Shown here: one piece after another, positions 11,226 to 21,143 of the stretch | How positions within the stretch are numbered: the first letter of the stretch is position 1 | Layout of the letters: every line of letters begins with the position of its first letter | From: Pyropia haitanensis | Lineage: Eukaryota > Rhodophyta > Bangiophyceae > Bangiales > Bangiaceae | DNA: 64,000 bases | NCBI GenBank assembly: GCA_008729055.1 | Contig: SDUX01000003.1 | Location: 1,550,001-1,614,000 of the forward strand | Direction: 5' to 3' | Program-made: the position numbers and the translations under genes | The notes under the pieces: model-generated | Told to the model about the DNA's origin: nothing | What the model saw: the letters and a program-made list of their open reading frames with translations, nothing else | Database searches by the model: none

Positions 11226-11675
11226 CTACTCTGGCGCCAGCGCCGCGTCGGCCGCGGCGGCCAGGTCCGCCGCGGCCGCCGCCGCCGCGGCGGGTGCGGC
11301 GGGTGCGGCCGCCGCCGGCGGCGGCGCGGCGGCCGCGGCGGCGGCCGCCGGGGCGGGGGAGCCGCCCGCCGCCGCCGCGGCGGCCGCCGCCGCGGCCGCC
11401 GCCACCAGCGGCACCGCCGCCGCCGCGGCCGCCACCACCGCCGCCGCGTCGTCCGCGTCGTCGGGCGGCGCTGGCGCCGCCACTGGCGGGTCCGCGCCCC
11501 CCCCACCGCCGCCCCCCCCCCCCCGACAGCACCGCCGCCATCCCAGGCGCCGCCGCCGCCGCCGCCTCGGCCGGCCGCGCCGGCGCGACCGGCTCGACCG
11601 GCTCGCCCCCACCCGCCGGGGTTCCCCGCCCCGCCGCGGCGGGCGCCCCGCCCGCCGCGTCGGCCGCCGCGGCCG

Positions 11676-11734
<59 letters not shown>

Positions 11735-11880
11735 ACGGCCGCCACGGCGGCGGCCGCCGCCGCCGCCGCGGGCGCCCCGCCGCCAGCCGACGGGCGCCCG
11801 CCGGCCGCGTCGCCAGCCGCGGGCGGCGGCGGCGGCGGCGCGCCTGGCGCCGCCGCCGACACGCGCGACGGCGGCGGCGA

Positions 11881-11911
<31 letters not shown>

Positions 11912-13808
11912 GCCGCCGCGGCCGTCGCCGCCGCGTCGGCGGTACCGTCGACAGCCGGCGTGGCGGGACGCGCGCCGGCCGCACCCGGCTGCGCCGGCGC
12001 CCCAGCCGCCGCCGCCGCCGCTGTGGCAGCCGCCGGTGTGGCTGCGGCGGCGGCCGCGGCCTCTGCCGCCGCGTGCGGGGTGGGGGGGGGGGTGCCACCC
12101 GTCGCGCGCGCCGCCCCGGCGGCCGGCGGTGCGCCCGCGTCGGCCGCCGCCGCGTCGCCCGGCGGCGCGACGGCCGCCGCCGCGGGCGGCGGCGGCCCGC
12201 CGGTCGCCGCCGCCGGCGGCTGGCGGCCAGGCGCGGCGGCCGCCGCCCCTGCGGCCGCCGCCGCCGTCGCGGCCGCCGCCGTCGCGGGCTCCTCCGCCAC
12301 CGCCGTCACGCCCGCTGCCGCCGCTGCCGCCGCGGCCGCCGCCTTGCCGGCCGGTACCGCCGCCGTGGCCGCCGCCGCTGGCGCCTTGTCCGCGGCCGCC
12401 GCCGCTGGCGGCGTGCCCGCCGCCGCCGCCGCCGGCGACGGCGGCACCGCCTTGGCCGCCGCCGCCGGCACCGCCGGCGGCGCCGCCGCGGGCGCCCCCC
12501 CCCCGGGCCCTTGCCGCCCGCCTTGGCCGCCGCCGCCGCGGGCGGCCACGCGGCCGCCGCGGCGGCCGCCTCGGCCGGCGGCGCGCCGATATCCGCGCGC
12601 GTCTTGGCCACAAACAGGTCCCGGTTCTTGAGCCACGGCAGCAGCCGCCGCGACACGCCCAGCGGCGTCGCCGCGACGCCGTGGTGCGGCCCGAGCGTGA
12701 CGATCATGACCGCCGGCGGCGGCCGCAGCGGCTTGTACACGGGCGGCTCGGCGGGCGCGAGGCCCGTCGCGCGGCGCTCGACCGCCGCGCCCACCGCGGC
12801 GGCAACGTTGCGGCCAACGACCGGCGCGTGGGCGGTCGCCCAGGTGCCGTTTTTCGTCGACGCGCCGCCCGGCGCGACCGCCGCGTCGCCCGCCGCCCAC
12901 AGGCGGTCGGCGGTGCCCGCGACGGCGCCGACGGCGGTGACGACCACGTTGCCGTGCGCGTCGAGCGCCGCCGGGTAGTGCGCGCGGAGGATGTCCGTCG
13001 CGGGCTTGACGCCCGTACACGTCAGCGTCACGTCGGCGGTGTAGGTGGTGCCCGGCCGGGCGGTCGACTCATAGACCGACGGTGACCCGTCACGCGGCGC
13101 GACGCGCTCCCCCGTCACGACCGTCACGCCCGCGGCGGCGAGGCGCGCGGCGACCGCCGCGGACGCGCGGGGCGGCAGCTGCGGCACCAGCCGGTCGCCC
13201 GCGTGGACGAGCGTCACCGCCTTGCGCGGGCGGCCGCGCGGCGACCGCGGCGGCGGCGGCGACGACGGCGGCGGCGGTGGCGGCGGCGGCGGGCCGGCGG
13301 CGGCGGCCACCTCGGCGGCCACCTCCACCCCCACCGCCCCGCCGCCAATGACCAACACCGACGCCGCCGCCGCGACGGACGCGGCGACCGCGTCGAGCGC
13401 GGCGCGGCGGGCGCGCACCGACGCGGGCCCGCCCGACGGCTTGATCACCGAGCTCCCCGTGTAGGTGCTGCCGGTCGTGACGACCGCAATGTCGTACGGC
13501 AGGCGGGTGCCGTCGGCAAGGACGACCGCCTCGGGGGACACCTCCGTGACCGTGCCGACGCGGCGGGCGCCGCGGACAAACCCGGCGTACGCGGCGTGGA
13601 GGCGGCCGCGGGTGGGCGCGTCGACGAGCGCGCGGGGGACCGCCCAGGGGACCTCAAAGTAGTCTTTGGGGTCCACGAGCGTGACGTTCGCCGCGGCGGG
13701 CGGCACGCCGGCCTTGCGCAGCGACGCGAGGAGGGCGCGGAGGACGGTCGCGCCGGCAATGCCGCCGCCCAGGATGAGCACCTGCACGGGGTCGGGGGGG
13801 GGGGCCAT
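11226..13808 (-). CDS. AIFM2/FSP1-like FAD/NAD(P) oxidoreductase with Ala-rich tail, frame-disrupted
   Basis: Flavoprotein of the AIFM2 (FSP1)/NDH-2-like pyridine nucleotide-disulphide oxidoreductase group, expected to reduce quinones with NAD(P)H. The ATG (13808) is followed directly by the FAD dinucleotide fold: LILGGGIAGA (residues 11-20), DPKDYFEVPWA (46-56), TTGSTYTGS (111-119), NAD fold VLVIGGGAVGVEVAAEV (151-167), TCTGVKPATD (263-272), WAAGDAAV (304-311) and KNRDLFVAKTR (394-404). The catalytic core is one clean frame to about 12500. There a C9 run shifts the frame; the continuation is an Ala/Pro-rich, Lys-sparse tail. Another shift near 11510 leads to a plausible end (ADAALAPE, stop at 11226). 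A proline/poly-Ser-Pro loop (about 173-192) interrupts the NAD domain. Core call is strong; tail length is inference. Confidence 0.78.
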
Positions 13809-15047
13809 CGCGGCGGCTGGGGGGGGGGGGCGGGAAGGAGGGAAGGAGGGGGAGGGGGGGGGGGGTGCCGGGGGGGGGGGGGGGGGGGGGCGTCCACCAC
13901 GGGGGGATGGGCGGTGTGTGGCAGCCGCGGCGACAGCGTCACCGCCCGCCCTGCCTGCGCCCGTCGCGGTCGGCGGCGCACGCGGTCGCGACGCGGCGGC
14001 AGCGGCGGCGGCGGCCGGCACGGCGGGGCTGCAAACGCAACGGGCGGCAGACGATGATGGCACGCGGCGCGGGGGGGGGGGGGGGGAGCACCGCGCGGCG
14101 GAGCCGCCGCACCCCGCGCGTCACGAGCGGCGCGCGTGGCGGCCGGCTGTGTGCGACAGCGGCCGTGCAGAGAGGGGGGGGGGGTGTGGCGGGGGGGGGG
14201 GGGGGGGGGGGGGAGGGGAGGGCGCGCCAGGTAGGCGGGGGGGGGCGGAGCGCTGCGCGGCGCTGTGGCCGGCGCGTTTGGGCGGGGGTGTGCGTGAGGA
14301 GGAGTGCGGGGGGTGGGGGGGGGGGGGGGTGGGCGGCCGCCGCGGCGGCCGCGCGGGGGGCGCCCGCCGCGCCCCCGCGCGTGTGCCGTCCCCGCGCGGG
14401 GGCCGGCCGCCGCGCCGGCGCGGCGCGTGGCCAGCGGCGCGGCGCCGGCGCGCGGGCCGCGGCCGGGGCTGGCCGCCAACGCCTCGAGGGGGGCGCCGCG
14501 CCGCGCCCCCCCACGGACCGGCGGCGCGCCGCTCCCCCCCACGGACCGGCGGCGCGCCGCTGCCGACCGGCGGCCGGGCGGGGCGGCGGCGACGCGGCGG
14601 GGGGCCACCGCCGGCACGCAGTGTCAATCGAGGGGCTGGCCGCCGGGGGGGGGGGGGGGGGGGGTGGGCCCGCACGAGGGGCTGGGGGGTGTGGGAGGGG
14701 CGTGGGGGGGGGGCGTGGGGGGGGGGGTGGGGGGGGGGGGGACGACCAGACGCGCCAACGGTACGTCGCGGGACGACCCGTCTGGCTTGGGACCGTCGTG
14801 TCCCCGCGCGCAGGCATCTCCTGGGCTGGACGGGACTGGACGGTACGCTGTGGGGGTGGGGTGTGGGCAGCCCGCGGCGTGGCCTGGCGACTGTATTCCC
14901 AGCGCCCGTAGGCAAGGTGACGCGCCGCGCGCCGTATTTTTACCCTCACGCAGCGGTGCTCCTGCCGCCATTCTCGCGCGCCACCGTGGACGCGGGCGCC
15001 ATCCCAGCTGCAGGCAGCGGACAAGTCCAGGAGGGATTTCTTTTTTT

Positions 15048-15090
<43 letters not shown>

Positions 15091-15801
15091 GTCTTGAACC
15101 GTCACCCGCCCCAGTGGTGCCCGTGGCGGCGGTGGCGGTGGTGTGGTAGTGGGGCTGCGGTGGGGGTGGCGGGCGTGTGGTGGAGCTGCTGCTGCCGTCC
15201 CCGTCCTGGGGAGAGCGGGGGAGGGGGGGGGGGGCGGGAGGCCGGCGCCCACGGCTGGTGGGCACCGCCGGCGAGCGCCCGCTGGCGCCGCCGCGGGCCG
15301 GGGCGGCGTGGCCGCCGCCGCCCGGCGGGGGTGACGGCGGGCGGGCGCAGACCGCGGGGGCGCGCCGCGCACGCCGCCCGCCGGCGGCGGCCTGGGGGGT
15401 TGGGCGGGCGGCGGCGGCAGCAGCGGCCATTTGCCAGGAACGAGCGGGCGACCACAACCGCGCGCAAGGCGGCGGGGCGTGCCGGGCGGGGTGCGGTGGC
15501 GGCTGGCCGGTCCGTCGCGTCTGCGCGCCTGGGCGCGGCGCCCCGCTGCGGCAAGGACCCGTAGAGGGCGGCGTTCGCCCCGTGCTCTGGTGCCGCCCCG
15601 TGAGCGGGTCCTCTCCGCGTCTGGCAGGCTGCAGCCACGCCGTTGGTCCGCCCGCGCCACCCAACCCTCCCCGGTCCCCATCCCCGCCACCACCACTACC
15701 CGTCTTTGTCCACTGCTGCCGCAGAAGCACAACGTTCCCTCCCGCCCACCCCCTCCCCCCCCTCCGCCATCACCCCGGCTGACGTCCTCCCCTCCCCAGG
15801 C
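13809..15801. other. Intergenic, G-homopolymer-rich, no gene supported
   Basis: Region between two minus-strand genes with many runs of 8-20 G (for example 13871-13890, 14190-14212, 14646-14664, 14703-14742), a near-duplicate of about 30 bp around 14505-14560 (CACGGACCGGCGGCGCGCCG) and a long T run. Long open frames exist on both strands but are low complexity and show no family signal. Confidence 0.5.
15050..15089. repeat. T40 homopolymer
   Basis: Forty consecutive T, preceded by further T runs from 15039. Conspicuous in DNA that is otherwise almost all G and C. Confidence 0.9.
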
Positions 15802-17021
15802 TCACCCCCCCTCCATCACCTCCTCCCCTTCCACCTCCTCCGTCACCCGCCTGCCCCGCACCGGCGGGTACACCTCGGCCAGACGGCCGTCGCCGCCCCA
15901 GCCGACAAACCGGAAGCGGGTGCTGAGGTTGGTCAGGTCAAAGTCCGCCTCCTCCTCCTCCGCGTCGGGCGCGCCGTCGACGCCGCCGAGGCCGCCCACG
16001 CCGCCCGCGCCGCCCGTCACGGCAAAGTGGCGGCGCAGCTCCAGCCGGTTCCACCCGCACGCGCCAAAGCCGCTGACGCCCGCCACAAACGACACGACGC
16101 GCGCGGCGCCGGGCGCGACGGGGAAGCGGCGGCTGCCCGTCGTCGCCACCCGCAGCGTCACTTCGCGCGCGTCCTCGTCCAGGGACCAGCGGCCGGCGCA
16201 CACCTCCCCGCCGCCCACCCCACCACCAACGCTACCACCGCCACCACCGCCACCACCACCAACGCCGTCGCGGAGAGCGGTCAGGTTGCCTCGCTCGAGC
16301 CGCCGCATCACCCCCTTGACGTTGGCGGTGGTGAGGGTGGTCACCCGCCCGGCCGGCTCAAACACAAAGAACCGGTACCAAATGACCAGCCGCACCCGGT
16401 CGGGCGCCGCGACCGCCGCCGCCGCCGCCAGCGCCGCGTCCCCACCCCCACCACCGCCTCCGCCGCCGCCGCCGCCACCGCTGCCAGCGGTCATCGCCCT
16501 CACCGGCGCAATCGCCCCCCCCACCACGTTGCGCACGCACACCTGGCGGAGGACGTACGCGCCGCCAGTGAGGAGCTGCGGCCGCAGCCGCAGCATGCGG
16601 CGCCAGCTGCCCCACGCGCACGTCCGCCCGAGCGGCGACCGCGGCCACGTCGCCGCGCACAGCGCCCGCCACAGCGACGGGTCGTACGCGGCCACGTGCC
16701 AGCAGCGGCACACGCGGGCGGCGGCGGCGAGGGCGGGCGCGGGGAGCAGCGAGAAGATGGCGTGGAGGAGGTCGGGCGGCAGGTCTGGGGGGGGAGGTGG
16801 GGGGGGGGGGAGGGGACGCCCACCACGCCGGGCGCAGCGGTGGCGGAACTGGCAGTGCCCCAGCCGCTCGCGGCAGTGGCCGCGGAGGCGGCGGTGCCCC
16901 CGCCGCCGGGGTCGGCAGGCGGCACCGGCTTGGGCGGCAGGGATGGGAACAAGCGGTCAGACGAGTAGAGCGACAGCCACGGCCGGGGGGTCAGCGCCAG
17001 GGGGAGGGCGAGGACGGCCAT
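15802..17021 (-). CDS. F-box protein, FBXO9/Hrt3-like, frame-disrupted
   Basis: Likely substrate-recognition subunit of an SCF ubiquitin ligase. The F-box is clear when the frame is followed: DLPPDLLHAIFSLLPAPAL, then RVCRCWHVAAYDPSLWRALC (about 16785-16665). It is followed by the FBXO9-type domain: WGSWRRMLRLRPQLLTGGAY, YRFFVFEPAGRVTTLTTANV, CAGRWSLDEDAREVTLRV, and RFRFVGWGGDGRLAEVYPP at the end. The proposed ATG (17021, MAVLALPLALTPRP) opens a hydrophobic N-terminus in a different frame. The switch lies in the G run at about 16786-16810 (C run on the coding strand), so either an indel or a small intron is required. A Gly/Ala spacer splits the C-terminal domain around 16440-16490. TPR repeats, present in animal FBXO9, are not seen. 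Confidence 0.72.
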
Positions 17022-17170
17022 GGCGGCAAGGAGTGATGGGGGCGGGCGGGGAAGATGCAGGTGGGAAGGGAGAGGGCAGCTGCTTTTCGGCGGCGCCGCC
17101 GAGCATAAGCCGCTGAGAAGCAGCACTTTCAGCACCGTTCACGGAAGCACGAGTGGATAGCCGAAGCACA

Positions 17171-17226
17171 GTGGCGGCGGCGGCGGCGGCGGCAGCGGCG
17201 GCAGCGGCGGCGGCGGCCGGCGACGG
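17171..17226. repeat. (GGC)n/(GGCAGC)n microsatellite
   Basis: Triplet repeat in the divergent spacer (17022-17658) between the F-box gene and eIF3i. The remainder of that spacer has ordinary composition, with a C-rich stretch (17581-17605) just before the eIF3i start and no other gene. Confidence 0.8.
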
Positions 17227-17658
17227 CGGCCCGCCCCACCCACCCCGGGTGACACTGCTGCCGGCCAGCTGCTACAACACGGTGGTGGTCGTAGCCGCTG
17301 GTTCTTGCTGCCGTCTATGAGCATGCATGAGCCCGACCGGCTGTTGTGGGAGGCGTCGCACCACAACCACCACTCATCTGACCGTGGAAGGGGTCGCCAC
17401 GTGTACACGTTGGCCATTCTGGCCAACTGACATACGCGAGACATATGGATTAGAGCACTGTGAAACACTTAATCGCACACAAGTACTGTCAAACTCGACA
17501 ACTCTCGACTTCAACCGTCCCCCAACCGTCAACGGCGGCGCCGTGCCGGCAAAGCTTCGTCACCAGCGTCGTCGGCCACCCCTTCCCCCCCCCACCCCCC
17601 CCTCCTGCCCTGGTGCTGTACAGCCTCCTTGCTGCCGGCTTCCACGAGCCATCCCGTC

Positions 17659-18633
17659 ATGCGGCCCCTGCTGCTAAAGGGACATGAGCGTCCCTTGACG
17701 CAGGTCAAGTTCAACCGTGAGGGGGACCTGCTCTTCACCACCGCCAAGGACAAGCGCCCCACGCTGTGGCGCGCCGACACGGGCGAGCGGCTGGGCACCT
17801 ACAATGGTCACAATGGTGCGGTGTGGGGCATGGATATGACCTACGACAGCTCCCGGATAGTGACCGGCTCGGCCGACAACTCGGCCATGCTCTGGCACAC
17901 CGAGTCGGGCAAGCGCCTGTACGAGTGGACCCACAAGTCCCCCGTGCGTGCCATTGGCTTCTCCCCTGGGGACTCTATCGTCACGGCGGCGACGGCAAAG
18001 CTGATGGGCCAGCAGGCAGAGATCTTTTTCTACCGCCACGGGGCGGACATGGCGTCGGTGGACCCCGAGCCCATTATGAAACTGGCGGGACTCGAGGCGA
18101 CGGCTACGCGCGTGCTGTGGCACCCGACGGCGACCTTCCTGATCTCGGTGGGCGAGGACGCGGCGGTGAAGAAGTGGGATGCGGAGACAGGGACTCTCCT
18201 GGAGACCGTGCGGCTGCACAAGAAGGGCATCAATGACGCGCAATGGTCGGCCTCGGGGGAGCAGTTTGTGACCGCGTCGTCCGACTGCACGGCGAAAGTG
18301 TGGGACACGCGGTCGCTGGAGGTGCTCAAGACCTTTTCGGTCGAGGCGCCCGTCAACTCGGCATCTATGTCGCCCACGGCGGACCACGTGCTCCTGGGTG
18401 GTGGGCAGGAGGCGTCCCAGGTGACGACCACCGGCAACCGGGAGGGCAAGTTTGAGGCCCGCCTCTTCCACACCGTCTACGAGACCGAGTTTGGGCGCGT
18501 GCGGGGTCACTTCGGGCCCATCAACACGGTCGCGTTCACGCCCGACGGGAAGGGCTACGTCAGCGGTGGTGAGGACGGGTTTGTTCGACTCCACTACTTT
18601 GACCAGGTCTATTTTGACCGCGACTACAATTGA
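17659..18633 (+). CDS. EIF3I: Translation initiation factor eIF3 subunit I
   Basis: WD40 beta-propeller subunit of the eIF3 complex, acting in the cytosol in 43S pre-initiation complex assembly. A single uninterrupted exon of 324 residues, the family's normal length. It opens MRPLLLKGHERPLTQVKFNR and carries successive WD-type blades: PTLWRADTGERLGTYNGHNG, SADNSAMLWHTESGKRLYEW, VKKWDAETGTLL, TAKVWDTRSLEVL. The eIF3i-specific stretch GGGQEASQVTTT is present, then FEARLFHTVYETEFGRVRGH, FGPINTVAFTPDGKGYVSGG and EDGFVRLHYFD. The ATG sits at exactly the family's start. Third positions are strongly G/C. The best-supported gene in the window, with no frame problem. Confidence 0.97.
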   Translation: MRPLLLKGHERPLTQVKFNREGDLLFTTAKDKRPTLWRADTGERLGTYNGHNGAVWGMDMTYDSSRIVTGSADNSAMLWHTESGKRLYEWTHKSPVRAIGFSPGDSIVTAATAKLMGQQAEIFFYRHGADMASVDPEPIMKLAGLEATATRVLWHPTATFLISVGEDAAVKKWDAETGTLLETVRLHKKGINDAQWSASGEQFVTASSDCTAKVWDTRSLEVLKTFSVEAPVNSASMSPTADHVLLGGGQEASQVTTTGNREGKFEARLFHTVYETEFGRVRGHFGPINTVAFTPDGKGYVSGGEDGFVRLHYFDQVYFDRDYN

Positions 18634-19205
18634 TCGGGAAAGAGACGCACGCGCGTCTTAACGCGACGGGGGAGGGGGGGTGCTCTCAGGCAGGGGGGAG
18701 GCGGCGTGGGAGAAGGTGGCAGGGGAGTCGAGCATCGCCTGCACTTGGTACAGATGGGCTGTGCACGCCCGATGCTTTTGTTTTTTCTAGTGGACCGTTC
18801 AGAGAAGCGGTCCATGTGGCGTCCAACTTGATGCGAGAGATACCAGGCTCGCACCCAGGAACGCTCCCGCGAGGCCATTGGGTGTATGGCGCACTCCCAG
18901 ACGAGGTGCTTGAGGGAACTTCACGAGCACGGACGAGAAGAGCAGGTACGTGGCCAAGTCGTTTTCTGTTGCCCCTCTGCCACAACTTGTCACAATGAGC
19001 CGCTACACAAGTTCAGCGGACGTTACTGGTTTGTGCACCAGCTCAAAACAGGTGACATGTATACCCAGCGCCCCCCTGACAAGAACATCCAACATCGCTA
19101 GCACCCACTCGGACCCCAAGCTCTCCCCCCCAACACTGCTGCCGTCCCGTCGTACCCCAAGCCACCCCAGCCCGCACCATCCCTCCAGCCTCTACACGTG
19201 CTCCC
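18634..19205. other. Intergenic, convergent 3' ends
   Basis: Spacer between the convergent eIF3i and RsmD-like genes; mixed composition, no coding signal. It presumably contains both 3' UTRs. Confidence 0.5.
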
Positions 19206-20341
19206 TCACGCACGAAACTCATCCGGCCGAGCGCCGTCGCCTTCCCCGCCTCCCCACACATACAGGGCCATGAGGGTGCGCCCGTAGCGACGGTTGCGGA
19301 CGCCGACGAGGCGCCCCCCCGCGCCAACAATCACGGGCGGGAGGGTACGGAGCTCCACCGGGTACTCCACGCCCACAAACGTGCCCTCCCCCACCAGCGG
19401 GCTGTCCACCAGCTGCTGCAGGAGCACCCCATAGTCCACCTCCTCGTACGGGGGCGTCACCGACACAAACCCAAACACGCCCACCCGCGGCGCCGGGTCG
19501 CCACCGGCGCCGGCGCCGGCCCCCGGCCGCGCCGCCGCCTCGGCGGCGGCGCTCATCAGCCCAAACCGCGCGGGCGCCGCGAGCACCTCCTCCGCCCGCG
19601 CACACACGGCGGTGGCGCGGGCGGCAAACCCGACCGCCGCCGCGTTGGCCGCGGCCGTCGCGGAGCACTCGGGGCTGGCGTCGACAAACACCGCCGCGGC
19701 GGCGCCGCGGCTCAGCGCCTCGCAGCCGACCGCGCCCGAGCCGGCGTACAGGTCGAGCACGCCGGCGCGGCCGCCGTCGAGGGCGTCCCACTCGGTGAGC
19801 ATGGAGAAGAGCGCCTCCCGCACCTTGCCCATCATCGGGCGGAGGTACGCAGCCGGCGACGCGAGCCGCCGCCCCCGCGCGGCGCCGCCAAAGATGCGCA
19901 GCGGCGGCGGCGCCGCGGGGGGGGCCCCGGACGACGCCCACCCGCGGCCCTGGATGTGCACCGACCGCCGGCGGGAGCCGCCCCGCACCGCCCGGTGCGC
20001 GCGCACCTTGCCGGGTGCGTACGGGGCGGGGACGGTCGGGTCCGTGGCGGGGGCGGCGGCGGCGCCATCAGAGGCGGGCGCGGCCGCGTCGGCGGTGGTG
20101 GTCGTGCCGCCGACACCATCGGCTGATGGGGGCGGGCGGTCGGGTTGGGCGGCGGGGCGCCGCCGCGGCGGCCACGCCGGACGCTGCGGTGGGCGGCGGC
20201 CGGCGCCAGCCGTGCTGGGGGGAGGGGTGGCGGACGCCGCCGAGACGCTGCCGCAGCGGCTGCCCTGCCGGGTGCAGACGCCAGCGTGGCCGCCGCCGCC
20301 TGGCCAAAGCGCAGGGGTGGGGGTGGGAGGAAGGAAGCCAT
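19206..20341 (-). CDS. RsmD-like rRNA (guanine-N2) methyltransferase, organelle-type
   Basis: SAM-dependent methyltransferase of the RsmD family (bacterial enzyme: 16S rRNA G966 N2), probably acting on plastid or mitochondrial ribosomes. The domain starts LRIFGGAARGRRLASP, then RPMMGKVREALFSML, SAM-binding LDLYAGSGAVGCEALSRGA, VFVDASPECSATAAANA, catalytic VSVTPPYEEVDYG (the DPPF/NPPY position reads TPPY), EYPVELRTLP, and RRYGRTLMALYVWGG near the C-terminus. About 200 low-complexity Arg/Ala/Pro residues precede the domain, as expected for a transit peptide. The only convenient ATG (20341, MASFLPPPPLRFG) is in another frame, so one indel or an undetected intron must join it; the body frame itself is open to 20375 without ATG. 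Family call firm, start uncertain. Confidence 0.82.
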
Positions 20342-21143
20342 GGGGGAAGAGCGGCCGCAACCAACGGCTGGTCAAGGAGCGACGGCAGCGAAGCGGTGAC
20401 CAACAGATGCACGGAATGAGAGCGGCAGAGGAGCGTCACGGAAGAGGCAAGATGGCCTGGGGAAGGCAAGGTCAGTGAAGATGAGCCTACGACCCTGGGG
20501 GATAACGACAACGGCACGTGGGGGCCCTGGTCCGGCACTTGGAGCTGGCCAAGGTGAGGGCCAGTCGAGCTGGGAGGTCAATGCGCCTTGAAAGGAACCA
20601 GCCTTTGTCCGGCCAAGACAACGGCAGTTTGTACAAAGATTCGTCAGCGGCCGACGCTCATATTTGGCCCATAAAAGTACTTGTACACGAGCTTATCCCC
20701 AGCGGGTCAACCACAACATCTGTTTAAGTAGTTTCGTTATCAGCTGTCGCGAACTTTTGAACTTGTCCTTATGGCCGTGCTGCACTTCAAACGGCTCGGT
20801 CGCGACCGGAAGCTTCGCCAGCGTTCCTGCGCGTGGATGTTGGCAACGCCGCTTCTTCAACGTGCGTCCACCCTTGCTCGGTCGTGCCCTCTCTGTTGGT
20901 TGAACGTGACCCCTACGACGCAGCCATCCACACCCGTCCACTCCCTTTGTTCCCGTGCTGCTTGTGGCTGCTTGTCACTCGCTCTCTTCCTCCTACCTCG
21001 CGGCCAGCCGGCTCTGTTTCCTACACATCCACAGGTGTGGCCTGTCTGCCGCCGATCCCGCCTTGCGCATCCGCTTTTGCTGCTTCACCTGTCGCTGCCC
21101 CCGGCGTCCAGGTCTTCACCGGTTCCCCTCCCTTCCAGCCCCC
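20342..21143. other. Intergenic, divergent promoter region
   Basis: Spacer between the divergent RsmD-like gene and the next plus-strand gene. Lower GC than its neighbours. CCCATAAAAGTAC near 20688 is a TATA-like string, but nothing shows that it is used. No gene is seen. Confidence 0.45.

Noticed and set aside
10294..13020. Very long open frames on the strand opposite or overlapping the AIFM2-like gene
   Set aside because: They consist of Arg/Pro/Gly/Ala runs generated by GC composition and show no conserved motif. Only the tail frame is considered, and with low confidence.
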